A stretch of 53,053 bases of DNA, taken from the NCBI GenBank assembly GCA_021298815.1, contig JAJTHE010000009.1:1-53053 (forward strand), in the 5' to 3' direction. The notes under the pieces were generated by a model. That model ran no database searches, had not been told where the DNA came from, and saw only the letters and a program-made list of their open reading frames with translations. Shown here piece after piece: positions 17,306 to 25,174 of this stretch (its first letter is position 1; each line of letters starts with the position of its first letter). The translations under genes and the position numbers were made by a program. The DNA comes from Betaproteobacteria bacterium. Lineage in GTDB: Bacteria > Pseudomonadota > Gammaproteobacteria > Burkholderiales > CAIKXV01.

Positions 17306-17701
17306 CTTGTTGCTCCTCCGGGAGTGCCTGCTGTTGTTGTACGCGGCACGGCGTGCAGTGCTGCACCCAAGCGCGCTATTGGAGGCGAGAGTCTCGCCGA
17401 TGGCGGGGCGGGGCGTCAAACGGACCAATGCGGGCATGACCCGCGTGTCGCTGTTGCGAGCGGCGTCGCCAGTCGCAGCAGGAAACAACGGCCCGGGAAG
17501 GGCCCGTTTTCGTTGGATGGCTGTGGCTGCGCGAGAGAAATCCGCCAGCAGCTCAGCGATCGGTTCGACTCCCGGTACCCGAACAGGGCGTCAAGAAGTG
17601 CCCAGTACTGCGGGTAGCGACGCATAGCGCCGCATTCTCCGATTGGCGCACGCACTGGGCCAGCAGCACCCTGAGGCATCGACAGCCGCCAACGTCAGGG
17701 T
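17306..17701. other. Intergenic region without a recognisable gene
   Basis: About 400 bp between the divergent Bug gene and the TumE/TumA module. Open frames in it have no family-like features. A GGTTCGACTCCC string near 17565 resembles a tRNA T-loop but its flanks do not pair as a T-stem. The Bug promoter should lie in the first part and the toxin-antitoxin promoter near its right end. Confidence 0.5.
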
Positions 17702-17749
17702 GTATTGTCTGCATGCAACACAATCGTATTGTCTGCATGCAACACAATC
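17702..17749 (+). promoter_or_regulatory. 24-bp tandem repeat overlapping the tumE start, likely operator
   Basis: Two exact, adjacent copies of a 24-bp unit at 17702-17725 and 17726-17749. Each has the palindromic core TGCATGCA flanked by TTGT on the left and ACAA on the right, and each contains an ATG. The unit is 8 codons long, so the copies stay in frame with the toxin gene. TTGTCT (17705-17710) and TATTGT (17727-17732) could serve as a -35/-10 pair with a 16-bp spacer. Binding by the HTH partner TumA is inferred. Confidence 0.6.
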
Positions 17750-18033
17750 GCAATGCTACGCCGCTCGTCCGCTCCAAGGAAGTGCGCGAGGACGGGACCC
17801 TCGTGGAGATCGTGGTCTGGAGCCTTCCGATGCCGATAAAGCCATGCACCCACTCGTACAAGTACCGCTTGTACTGCGGAGTGGACGGTACCTGCCGCGT
17901 CCGTCATGACAACGAGCTTGGCAAAGGTGACCACAGGCACATAAACGGCACGGAGCATGGATACGCGTTCATCTCGATCCCGACCCTGACATCGGATTTC
18001 CTGGTCGACGTCTCGGCATGGGAGCACACATGA
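17737..18033 (+). CDS. tumE: TumE-family toxin (DUF6516)
   Basis: 98 residues from ATG 17737; the other in-frame ATG, 17713, lies in the first copy of a 24-bp repeat and would add eight residues. The family core is clear: DGTLVEIVVWSLPMPIKP, then THSYKYRLYCGV, the signature HDNELGKGDHRHI and the C-terminal DFLVDVSAW. TumE proteins are toxins paired with a winged-HTH antitoxin. There is no Shine-Dalgarno sequence before either ATG. Its stop overlaps the antitoxin start as ATGA. Confidence 0.85.
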   Translation: MQHNRNATPLVRSKEVREDGTLVEIVVWSLPMPIKPCTHSYKYRLYCGVDGTCRVRHDNELGKGDHRHINGTEHGYAFISIPTLTSDFLVDVSAWEHT

Positions 18034-18386
18034 AGGCCATCGTGGAAGTCGCACCCCGCAACGCCGTTTTCCAGGCGGCTGCGCGACAGTTCGCCGAAGC
18101 CAAGGCAGGCAAGCCGCCGGACTTCAGGCTGAGCTTCGAATCAGCCCGCACCTTGTTCGCGGAGCTGACAGCAGCACGGCTGGACCTGCTCGACACGCTG
18201 AGCCGCGTCGGGCCATGCAGCGTGTACCTGCTCGCGAAGTCTGCGGGCCGCAACTACTCGAACGTGCATACCGACGTCGCGCGCCTGGAGGAACTGGGCC
18301 TGATCGAACGCACTGCCGATGGGTCGATCACGGTACCGTACGAGGCAATCGAGATACGGTTTCCGCTGCGGCGCGCTGCCGCCTGA
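18030..18386 (+). CDS. tumA: TumA-like antitoxin / winged-HTH DNA-binding protein (HVO_A0114 family)
   Basis: 118 residues. GGGAG stands 5 bases before ATG 18030, which overlaps the toxin stop by 4 bp; an ATG four codons upstream is less likely. The winged HTH is visible: LLDTLSRVGPCSVYLLAKSA, then YSNVHTDVARLEELGLIERT as recognition helix and wing start. The pairing of this family with DUF6516/TumE proteins is established. It probably represses the module through the 24-bp repeats upstream of tumE. Confidence 0.83.
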   Translation: MKAIVEVAPRNAVFQAAARQFAEAKAGKPPDFRLSFESARTLFAELTAARLDLLDTLSRVGPCSVYLLAKSAGRNYSNVHTDVARLEELGLIERTADGSITVPYEAIEIRFPLRRAAA

Positions 18387-18433
18387 GCTCCGCGACGTCG
18401 GCCGTCAGCGCCCGGTCGCCCCATGTCCAACCC

Positions 18434-19501
18434 CTACTGCTCGACCTTCGCGCCCGACACCTTCACCGCCTTGCCCCACCGCCCCGCTTCCGACTTCACC
18501 AGCGCAGGCAGTTCCTTCGGTGCGATCGCCGGCGCATCGAAGCCCTGCGCGAGTAGGCTTGCACCGTAGTCGGGCGTCTTGACGATCGCCTGCACCTCGG
18601 ACTGCAGGCGCGAGACCACCGGCGCGGCCACGCCCGAGGGCGCGAACAGCGCATACCAGTGCTCGACCGGGTAGCCGGGCACGCCCGACTCGACCACCGT
18701 CGGCACGTCCGGCAGCGTCGGGTTGCGACGGATCGCGGAGACGGCGAGCGGGCGCACCCGGTTGGCCTTCACCATCGGCATCGCGGCCGGCACGGTGGCA
18801 AACATCAGCTGCACCTGCCCGGTCGCGACGTCGGCCAGCGCCGGCGGCGAGCCCTCGTACGGCACATGGACGAGGTCGGTGCCGGTGTGCATCCGGAACA
18901 GCTCGCCGGCCAGGTGCAGGATGGTGCCGATGCCGACCGACGCGTAGTTGAGCTGCTTCGGCTTGGCACGCGCGAGCTCGACCAGTTCGCCCAGGGTCTT
19001 CGCCGGCAGGGACGGCGTGACCACCGCCACCATCGGGGTAGACGCGACCATCGCCACCGGCAGCAGGTCGCGCACCGGGTCGTAGGCGAGCGTATACACC
19101 CACGGGTTGATCGCGATCCCGGAGGTCGACCCGAGCAGCAACGTATAGCCGTCCGGCGTCGCTCGCACCGCGATCTCGGTGCCGATCGAGCCGCCGGCAC
19201 CCGGACGGTTGTCGACCAGCAATGGCTGGCCGAGGCGGTCGGACAGGCGCTGGCCGATGGTGCGGGCGATGAGGTCGGAGCCGCCGCCGGGCAGGAAGCC
19301 GACGATGATCCGCAGCGGCTTGGTCGGCCAGGCCGTCGCACCGCCGCCCTGCGCCTGCAGCGGACCCGAGGCTGCGCCAGCCAGCAGGAACGCGCCGGCT
19401 GCGAGGACGTGCGGGGCACGATGGACGCGGGGAACGCGAGGGACGCGATTTGAGAGCTTCCCGGACGGCGACCAGTCGCGCGGCCTGTCGCCGAAGGTCA
19501 A
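18434..19501 (-). CDS. Bug-family (TctC) solute-binding protein, 5' end apparently lost
   Basis: The Bug domain is complete: WPTKPLRIIVGFLPGGGSD, TPDGYTLLLGSTS, VPYEGSPPALADVATGQVQ and LPDVPTVVESGVPGYP. The signal peptide core (VLAAGAFLLAGAASG) is present, but no start codon precedes it within its own sequence. The only ATG, at 19501, lies inside the antisense of the neighbouring CoA-transferase gene, beyond an apparent breakpoint near 19450. The gene therefore seems to have lost its promoter, start codon and first residues. A hybrid N-terminus (MTFGDRPRDW...) would make an unusually long n-region. Confidence 0.75.
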   Translation of the reverse strand: MTFGDRPRDWSPSGKLSNRVPRVPRVHRAPHVLAAGAFLLAGAASGPLQAQGGGATAWPTKPLRIIVGFLPGGGSDLIARTIGQRLSDRLGQPLLVDNRPGAGGSIGTEIAVRATPDGYTLLLGSTSGIAINPWVYTLAYDPVRDLLPVAMVASTPMVAVVTPSLPAKTLGELVELARAKPKQLNYASVGIGTILHLAGELFRMHTGTDLVHVPYEGSPPALADVATGQVQLMFATVPAAMPMVKANRVRPLAVSAIRRNPTLPDVPTVVESGVPGYPVEHWYALFAPSGVAAPVVSRLQSEVQAIVKTPDYGASLLAQGFDAPAIAPKELPALVKSEAGRWGKAVKVSGAKVEQ

Positions 19502-20549
19502 CGGCGAGAGCTACTGCGCGGCGATGGTGAACCGCAACAAGCGCAGCCTGGCCATCGACCTGAAGGATCCGCGCGGCATGGCCGTGTTCATGGCGCTGGC
19601 GAAGACCGCCGACGTGGTGATCGACAACATGCGGCCGGACGCCAAGTTCAAGCTGGGCATCGACCACGAATCGCTGAAGCCGGCGAACCCGCGGCTCATC
19701 TACGCATCGATCTCGGGCTTCGGCCAGACCGGGCCGTATGCGAAGAAGGGCGGCTACGACATGATCGCGCAGGGCGTGTCCGGCATCATGCGCATGACCG
19801 GCGGCGAGGACGGCCGGCCGGCGAAGGTGGGCATCGCCATCCACGACATCGCCGGCGGCGTGTCGGCGCTGTACGCGATCATCGCCGCGCTGTTCCACCG
19901 CGAACGCCATGGCGAGGGCCAGTACCTCGAGACCTCGCTGGTCGACGCCGGCATCGCCTGGATGGCCTGGGAGACGGCCGCCTTCTTCGGCGCCGGCGAG
20001 GTGGCGCAACCGACCGGCACCCGGCATCGCCGCTCGGCGCCGTACCAGGCCTACCGCACGCGCGATGGCTACATGACCGTGGGTGCGAACACCGAGCGCA
20101 TGTGGGTCGCGTTCTGCCGCGAGGTGCTCGGCGCACCGGGCATGCTGACCGACCCGCGCTTCGCCTCGCTCGACCTGCGACTGGCGAACGTCGAGGCCCT
20201 GCAGGACGCGATCGAATCGGTCACCTGCCTGCAGCCGACCACGCACTGGGTACCGCTGCTCGACGCTCATGGCATCCCCGGCGGCCCGGTCTACACCTTC
20301 GACAAGATGACCCGCCACCCGCACATCGCCGCACGCGAGATGTGCATCGACGTCGAGCATCCGAAGATCGGCCCGATGAAGATGCTCGGCTTCCCGGTGA
20401 AGTTCTCGGCGCTGGACCTCGAGGTGCGCCGGCCGGGGCCGTGGCTCGGGCAGCATTCGGCGGAGGTGCTGGCCGAGGCCGGGCTGGATCCCGCAGAGGT
20501 CGAGGCGATGTTCGTGGCGGGGGTGGTGTACGACAAGTATCGGGGGTGA
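19452..20549 (+). pseudogene. CaiB/BaiF-type (class III) CoA transferase, N-terminally truncated
   Basis: About 365 codons aligning with family III CoA transferases from the ESF segment onward: GESYCAAMVNRNKRSLAIDL, SGFGQTGPY, the catalytic-Asp region YLETSLVDAG, and RRSAPYQAYRTRDGYMTV. The conserved N-terminal 45-50 residues (the VLDLTxxxAGP...GADVIKVE block that binds CoA) are absent; instead the frame runs into the antisense of the divergent Bug gene. Translation could begin at ATG 19524, but the protein would lack an essential part of the interlocked dimer. Hence probably inactive. Confidence 0.75.
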
Positions 20550-20598
20550 GGTCAGCGGGCGGCGATGGCGGGTCCCTCAGGTTCGACGCACAGGAGGA

Positions 20599-21099
20599 AC
20601 TCAGGCCGCTCCCGACAGGAGACTCTCGTAGGGAATGTCGAGACCTCCGTGCAGGCGCTGCACCATGCGCAGACTGAGACGACGCTTGCGGTTCAAGACC
20701 TCCGACACCCGGCCGCTGGGTCCGATGAACGGCTCAAGGTCCCTGGCGGTCAGGCCCTGCTGTTCCATGCGGAACTCGATGGCGTCCACCGGATCGATCG
20801 GGCCGAATTCGTGGTGCTTTCGCTCGTAGGCTTCGACCAGCATCACCAGCACTTCACGCTCGTCCGCCTCGGGCGTGTGCTCGTCGGCCTGAAAGATCAC
20901 GTCGAGGCGTGCGAGGACCGCCTTGAGGTCGTCTTCGTCCCGGATGGGCCTAATGATCATTGACCGTCTCCACGTCGATTCGATCGCACAAGTTGAAAAC
21001 CGCGCGGATGTTGCCGCAGATGCTTGCGCGCTCGTACTGATCCTTCACGTCCTGCGGCGATCGCCACGTGGCCTTCAGTGCTTCCTCGTACCAGCTGTG
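20599..21099. repeat. Duplicated HigBA segment, copy 1
   Basis: This stretch is nearly identical to 24507-25090, covering the whole higA gene and most of higB. Similarity starts at actcaggccgctcccgacag just after the 3' end of higA and fades at ccagct(g/a)tg within higB. Copy 1 lacks an internal block of higB corresponding to roughly 24895-24980. Confidence 0.85.
20601..20960 (-). CDS. higA: HigA-type antitoxin (HTH), copy 1
   Basis: 119 residues. An N-terminal helical part (DEDDLKAVLARLDVIFQADE) is followed by a lambda-repressor-like HTH: MEQQGLTARDLEPFIG, SGRVSEVLNRKRRLSLRMVQRLH. It matches antitoxins paired with HigB RNases. The protein differs from the second copy at 24509-24868 at only a handful of positions. 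Its partner toxin gene upstream is deleted internally, so this antitoxin is effectively an orphan that may cross-neutralise or cross-repress the intact copy. Confidence 0.85.
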   Translation of the reverse strand: MIIRPIRDEDDLKAVLARLDVIFQADEHTPEADEREVLVMLVEAYERKHHEFGPIDPVDAIEFRMEQQGLTARDLEPFIGPSGRVSEVLNRKRRLSLRMVQRLHGGLDIPYESLLSGAA

Positions 21100-21135
21100 A
21101 CAGCGGGTCTCGACACCGACTCGACGGTCCCGCAC
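20950..21135 (-). pseudogene. higB: HigB toxin, copy 1, with in-frame internal deletion and replaced 5' end
   Basis: The frame keeps HSWYEEALKATWRSPQDVKD and ASICGN, then jumps from VFNL directly to CDRIDVETVNDH. The intact copy (24858-25166) has 28 more residues at this point, including NKYRLVVEMQY and VKFVGTHAEY, which form the beta-sheet core of HigB. The deletion is a multiple of three, so the frame is preserved. The N-terminus is also different: the first 13 codons do not match MRVIARRSLQTFW. The toxin should be inactive. Confidence 0.82.
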
Positions 21136-21280
21136 CGGCAGCCTTCAGCGGCCGGTTGCCACCGGTGGCAGATGGGCACCGTTTGCGCGGCCAAGCCACC
21201 TTTCCCCATGGGGCCTGCGGGAAGCGGGCGCGCCAGAATCCGTCGGCAACCAGGCACTTGCAGCAGTCAGCCCCAGGCAG

Positions 21281-21403
21281 ATGATCAGCCTGCGATTGCC
21301 TACCGAGGTCATCGCCCGCTGGAAGGCTACAGGCCCGGGTTGGCAGACTCGAATGGCCAAGCGGCTGGAAAAGATGCCGCTTCCGCGTCAGAACCCGAAA
21401 TAG
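21281..21403 (+). pseudogene. BrnA-like antitoxin fragment (orphan)
   Basis: A 40-codon frame, too short for most gene finders, reads MISLRLPTEVIARWKATGPG, then WQTRMAKRLEK. This is the ribbon-helix-helix part of BrnA-type antitoxins (consensus ...SIRL...VL..F+ATGPGWQTRI...L). No BrnT-like toxin frame is visible upstream, and no family-like N-terminal half precedes it in frame. I read it as the surviving 3' end of a decayed brnTA module lying between two other modules. Confidence 0.6.
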
Positions 21404-21458
21404 CTGCGCTCAACTACGATTTCTCGCACGGGCATGAGTCATCACGCTCGATTCACCA

Positions 21459-21492
21459 TTGACAGCCATGACATCATGTATACAATTTTGTA
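21459..21492 (+). promoter_or_regulatory. Sigma70-type promoter overlapping operator palindromes of a RelE-like/XRE module
   Basis: A perfect -35 box TTGACA (21459-21464), a 16-bp spacer and -10 TACAAT (21481-21486). The palindromes TGTATACA (21477-21484) and TACAA-TT-TTGTA (21481-21492) cover the -10 box and are well placed for autorepression. The predicted transcription start is near 21493, only about 3 bp before ATG 21496, which has no Shine-Dalgarno sequence, so the mRNA may be leaderless. Confidence 0.7.
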
Positions 21493-21495
21493 CCA

Positions 21496-21849
21496 ATGGC
21501 TGCGTGCATCGGCGAGAAAGCGCTTCGCTGGGTAGGTTCCTCATACGCTGACTTGATGGCGTTTCCGAAGGACCTTCGCCGGGACGCCGGATTTCAGCTG
21601 GGCAAGGTCCAGGCAGGCCTCGATCCGAGCGACTGGAAGCCGTTCAATGAAGCGGGCGCAGGCACTCGCGAGATTCGCCTTCGAGGCAGTGCTGGAAACT
21701 TCCGCGTGATGTATGTCGCCCGATTCGATGAAGCGGTCTATGTCCTCCACTGCTTCCACAAGAAGACGCAGGCCACGAGCAGCCATGAAAAAAGCATCAT
21801 CGCCGCGCGCTACCGCGCCGTCGAGCAGGCCACAAGGAACCAATCATGA
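21496..21849 (+). CDS. RelE/HigB-like toxin (phage Gp49-like, COG4679 type)
   Basis: 117 residues. Family landmarks are ALRWVGSSYADLMAFPKDLRRDAG, the REIRLRGSAGNFRVMYVARFDEAVYVL sheet, and LHCFHKKTQATSS followed by a basic C-terminal helix. These are ribosome-dependent mRNA interferases of the RelE superfamily. The stop overlaps the antitoxin start by 4 bp. The start lacks a ribosome-binding site and lies immediately after the predicted transcription start. Confidence 0.87.
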   Translation: MAACIGEKALRWVGSSYADLMAFPKDLRRDAGFQLGKVQAGLDPSDWKPFNEAGAGTREIRLRGSAGNFRVMYVARFDEAVYVLHCFHKKTQATSSHEKSIIAARYRAVEQATRNQS

Positions 21850-22178
21850 CGATCGACACGGCGATTCGCCACGTCACGCCGGCGGGCGCAAACCTTTTCC
21901 TCGACCTGGGGTTTTCGCCCGCGGAGGCGAAGAAGCTGCAGGCGGCTTCGCGCAGGCAGATCAACGACATCCGCGCGCTGAAGCAACAGCTGATGAGCGA
22001 ACTGGCCGGCTGGATCGCCGAGCACGGGCTCAGGCAGGCTGATGCGGCACAGATCCTGATGGTTTCGCGCCCGCGCATCTCCGATGTCGTGAATCACAAG
22101 ACGGCGAAATTCACCATCGACACGCTGGTCGAGATGCTCAGCCGCGCGGGGAAGCCGGTTCGCTTGTCGGTGGGTTGA
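21846..22178 (+). CDS. XRE-family HTH antitoxin (HigA2-like)
   Basis: 110 residues with an N-terminal region that probably binds the toxin and a C-terminal HTH: AEHGLRQADAAQILMVSRPRISDVVNHKTAKFTIDTLVEML. This is the standard partner of Gp49-like toxins, and the 4-bp overlap with the toxin gene supports one transcript. The protein probably binds the palindromes over the upstream promoter. Confidence 0.87.
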   Translation: MTIDTAIRHVTPAGANLFLDLGFSPAEAKKLQAASRRQINDIRALKQQLMSELAGWIAEHGLRQADAAQILMVSRPRISDVVNHKTAKFTIDTLVEMLSRAGKPVRLSVG

Positions 22179-22186
22179 ACGCCCCC

Positions 22187-23398
22187 CTACCCGCACACTT
22201 CCCGGAACACCCGCAGGAAGTTCCCCCCGATCACCTTGGCCACGGTCGACTCCCGCATCCCCCGCTCCAGCATGGCTGCAGTGAGGTTGTGCCACTTGTC
22301 CCAGGTCTCCATGTCGACCATCTGCACGTTCGGATCGAAGTGGTCCTGCGGACGCCAGCCGATCCAGTCGAAGCCGGACGCCGCTTCGTTGGTCATCGCC
22401 GGCGCCCACTCGATCGCGGTGTAGTACGGCTTGCCCCAGTCGGTGCCGATGCCGACATGGTCATCGCCGACCAGGTCGATGATGTGCTGCACATGGTCGA
22501 TCACCGTATCGAACGTGCCCCAGCCGGCCGGCTTGCCGCGCTTCGCGGCCCGGCCGTCGCCACCGGCAGGCATCAGGAAGGTCGGCAGGATCACCAGGCC
22601 GATGTAGCCGCCCCGTTCGGCGATCGCGCGCAGCACGTCGTCGGGCAGGCCGCGTGCATGGCCGCTGATCGCGCGTGCCGCGGTGTGGCTGGCGACCACG
22701 GGCATCTTCGACGCCGCCACTGCGTCGGCCGCGGTGCGCGGGCTGGCGTGCGACACATCCACCATCATCCGGCAACGGTTGAGCTTGTCGACCAGCGCCT
22801 CGCCGAAGCGGCTGATGCCGCCGTCGTTCTTCTCGAGGCAGCCGTCGCCGAAGCGGGTGCGCAGGTTGTAGGTGAGCTGCATGCTGCGCATGCCCAGCCC
22901 GTACAGCGTATCGACCCGGTCGAGCTGGTCGCCCACCGGCTCGGCGTTCTGGATGTTGTAGATCACCGCGTTGCGCTTCTCGCGATGCGCGCGCTCGATG
23001 TCCGCCGCCCGGTCGGCACGCACCACCGCGCCGCCCAGCGCGTCGATCATCCGGCCGGCGCGGCCGAGGTTGTCGACCAGCGCCTCCCAGGCGGTGCCCG
23101 GCCGGCCGCCGCCGAACAGGGTGATGTTGCCCGCGGTGACCCCTGCCCTGCGCCAGTACGACAGGTAGGCCTCGCGCGTTGCCGGGTCGGTCGCGCAGTG
23201 CTCGAGCAGGTAGTCGGCCATCACGCCGCGGATCTCGGTGCGCTTCTTTCCCTTCGCCTGCAGCGCACGCGCCAGTTCGACCATCGGCGGCGTCATCACC
23301 CATTCGGTGATGAAGTGCGGCGCCATCGAGTCGATCACGATGTGTTCGGCGTGGATGCGTCGCGCGCGTTCCAGCGCGGCCTGCGTGGTCATCGACAT
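22187..23398 (-). CDS. Membrane dipeptidase-type metallohydrolase (peptidase family M19)
   Basis: 403 residues. M19 landmarks are MMVDVSHASPRTAADAV, PVVASHTAARAISGHARGLPDDVL, GYIGLVILPTF and DHVGIGTDWGKP, which supply the histidine and aspartate metal ligands. The N-terminal motif reads VIDSMAPHF rather than the classical DGHND, a variant of bacterial M19-like hydrolases. These enzymes cleave dipeptides or amidated small molecules. GGAGGAACC lies just upstream of ATG 23398, overlapping the end of the upstream Bug gene (10-bp gap), so the two genes form an operon in which the receptor may deliver the substrate. Confidence 0.87.
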   Translation of the reverse strand: MSMTTQAALERARRIHAEHIVIDSMAPHFITEWVMTPPMVELARALQAKGKKRTEIRGVMADYLLEHCATDPATREAYLSYWRRAGVTAGNITLFGGGRPGTAWEALVDNLGRAGRMIDALGGAVVRADRAADIERAHREKRNAVIYNIQNAEPVGDQLDRVDTLYGLGMRSMQLTYNLRTRFGDGCLEKNDGGISRFGEALVDKLNRCRMMVDVSHASPRTAADAVAASKMPVVASHTAARAISGHARGLPDDVLRAIAERGGYIGLVILPTFLMPAGGDGRAAKRGKPAGWGTFDTVIDHVQHIIDLVGDDHVGIGTDWGKPYYTAIEWAPAMTNEAASGFDWIGWRPQDHFDPNVQMVDMETWDKWHNLTAAMLERGMRESTVAKVIGGNFLRVFREVCG

Positions 23399-23408
23399 CG
23401 GGTTCCTC

Positions 23409-24398
23409 CTACTGCGGCTGGATGCCCGCGTTCGCGATGATCTTCGCGTAGCGAGCCATGTCGTTCTTCATCTGTACGCGGAACTGTTCCGGCGTGTTTC
23501 CGGTCGGGCGCACCGCCAGTTCGGTGAAGCGCTGGACCACCTCGGGCTCCTTCAGCACCGCGTTGATCTCGCGGCTCAGCCGGTCGACGATCTCGCGCGG
23601 CGTCCTGGCCGGCGCGAGCACGCCGGTGCCGCCGTACATCTCGTAGCCGGGCACGCCCGCCTCTTCGATCGTCGGCACGCCCGACAGCAGGGGCGAGCGT
23701 ACCCGGTCGCCGACGCCCAGCGCCCGCAGGCGCCCGCTCTTGATGTGCGGCAGCAGCGCGGCGACGGTATCGATCGCCATCTGCACCTCGCCGACCAGCA
23801 GGTCGGGGATGGCCGAGGCCGTGCCCTTGTACGGCACATGCGCCAGCTCGATCTTCGCCAGGCTGCGGAACTGCTCGACATTCATCTGGCTGGACGATCC
23901 GGTGCCACCGGAAGCGAAGTTGATCGCACCCGGCCGGCTGCGGGCGAGCGCGATCAGGTCCTTCACGTTCTTCACCGGCAGCGCCGGATGCACGACCAGC
24001 ACGACGGTGCCGGCCGCGACCGTGGAGATCGGTTCGAAGTCTGCGACCGGATCGAACGGCAGCGACTTCTGCAGCGACGGGTTGATCACGTGCGACGGCG
24101 AGATGAACAGCAGCGTGTAGCCGTCGGGCGGCGCCTTGGCCACGGCCTGGGCAGCGATGTTGCCGCCGGCACCGGCGCGGTTGTCGATGATCACCGGCTG
24201 GCCGACGCGGGCGGCCAGGCGCGGGGCGAGGATGCGGGCGTAGGTGTCGGTGCCGCCGCCGGGGGAGAAGCCGACCAGGATGCGGATGGGGCGGGTGGGG
24301 TAGTCGTCGAGGGCGGCGGCGGTAGCGCAGGGGGCGAAGGCACCCAGGCCTGCCACGAGGACCGCGAGACGGTGGGCACGAAAGTGCGCGGCGAGCAT
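23409..24398 (-). CDS. Bug-family (TctC) solute-binding protein
   Basis: 329 residues with a signal peptide (VLVAGLGAFAPCATAAA), then YPTRPIRILVGFSPGGGTD, PPDGYTLLFISPS, VPYKGTASAIPDLLVGEVQ and GVPTIEEAGVPGYE. Ligand unknown. It is followed after 10 bp by the M19 dipeptidase gene in the same direction. No permease genes are nearby. Confidence 0.9.
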   Translation of the reverse strand: MLAAHFRAHRLAVLVAGLGAFAPCATAAALDDYPTRPIRILVGFSPGGGTDTYARILAPRLAARVGQPVIIDNRAGAGGNIAAQAVAKAPPDGYTLLFISPSHVINPSLQKSLPFDPVADFEPISTVAAGTVVLVVHPALPVKNVKDLIALARSRPGAINFASGGTGSSSQMNVEQFRSLAKIELAHVPYKGTASAIPDLLVGEVQMAIDTVAALLPHIKSGRLRALGVGDRVRSPLLSGVPTIEEAGVPGYEMYGGTGVLAPARTPREIVDRLSREINAVLKEPEVVQRFTELAVRPTGNTPEQFRVQMKNDMARYAKIIANAGIQPQ

Positions 24399-24506
24399 GC
24401 TTTCCCCGGAGAAGGTTCGAATGGAGGCTCGGACTCGATGCTACGCCGACTCGGGCTCAGGTGGCTTCCCCAGGCCCGCGCGGACTGCAACCAATGAACA
24501 GCCTCG

Positions 24507-25090
24507 ACTCAGGCCGCTCCCGACAGGAGGCTCTCGTAGGGAATGTCGAGCCCGTCGTGCAGGCGCTGCACCATGCGCAGACTGAGCCGACGCTTGCGGT
24601 TCAAGACCTCCGACACCCGGCCGCTGGGTCCGATGAACGGCTCAAGGTCCCTGGCGGTCAAGCCCTGCTGTTCCATGCGGAACTTGATGGCGTCCACCGG
24701 ATCGAGCGGGCCGAACGCGTGGTGCTTGCGCTCGTAGGCTTCGACGAGCATGACCAGCACGTCACGCTCGTCCGCCTCGGGCGTGTGCTCGTCGGCCTGG
24801 AAGATCACGTCGAGGCGTGCGAGGACCGCCTTGAGGTCGTCTTCGTCCCGGATGGGCCTAATGGTCATTGACCGTCTCCACGTCGATTCGATCGTACTCG
24901 GCATGGGTGCCGACGAACTTCACCCAGGCAATGCCTGCCCGATACTGCATCTCGACGACCAGCCTGTACTTGTTGCCACCCACGTTGAACACCACGCGGT
25001 TGTTGCCGCAGATACTTGCGTTCGCGTACTGATCCTTCACGTCCTGCGGCGACCGCCACGTGGCCTTCAGGGCTTCCTCGTACCAGCTAT
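24507..25090. repeat. Duplicated HigBA segment, copy 2 (complete)
   Basis: Second copy of the segment at 20599-21099. It retains the block of about 84-86 bp (near 24895-24980) that is missing from copy 1. The shared part starts just downstream of higA and ends within the 5' third of higB. A Bug gene lies on the downstream side here and the CoA-transferase remnant at copy 1. Confidence 0.85.
24509..24868 (-). CDS. higA: HigA-type antitoxin (HTH), copy 2
   Basis: 119 residues starting at ATG 24868 (MTIRPIRDEDDLKAVL), the position homologous to copy 1; an upstream in-frame ATG at 24904 lies within higB. The HTH region is identical in sense to copy 1: GLTARDLEPFIG, GRVSEVLNRKRRLSLRMVQRLH. It overlaps the higB stop by 11 bp, giving a toxin-first operon. 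Confidence 0.88.
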   Translation of the reverse strand: MTIRPIRDEDDLKAVLARLDVIFQADEHTPEADERDVLVMLVEAYERKHHAFGPLDPVDAIKFRMEQQGLTARDLEPFIGPSGRVSEVLNRKRRLSLRMVQRLHDGLDIPYESLLSGAA

Positions 25091-25166
25091 GCAAGCGCCC
25101 CCGCGCGTCGCGGCGGCCGGGGCGGTCCCAGAACGTCTGCAGGCTTCTCCGCGCGATTACCCTCAT
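24858..25166 (-). CDS. higB: HigB-type toxin (mRNA interferase), intact copy
   Basis: 102 residues spanning the full family: MRVIARRSLQTFW, HSWYEEALKATWRSP, SICGNNRVVFNVGGNKYRLV, VKFVGTHAEYDRIDVETV. It is a RelE-fold, ribosome-associated RNase. ATG 25166 overlaps the stop of a short upstream frame (ATGA) and lies about 2 bp after the predicted transcription start, with no evident ribosome-binding site. The copy at 20950-21135 is a deleted derivative. Confidence 0.9.
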   Translation of the reverse strand: MRVIARRSLQTFWDRPGRRDARGRLHSWYEEALKATWRSPQDVKDQYANASICGNNRVVFNVGGNKYRLVVEMQYRAGIAWVKFVGTHAEYDRIDVETVNDH

Positions 25167-25174
25167 CGAATCCG

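Noticed and set aside
17550..17600. tRNA or tRNA fragment suggested by GGTTCGACTCCC
   Set aside because: The flanking bases do not form a T-stem, and no acceptor or anticodon arm can be folded.
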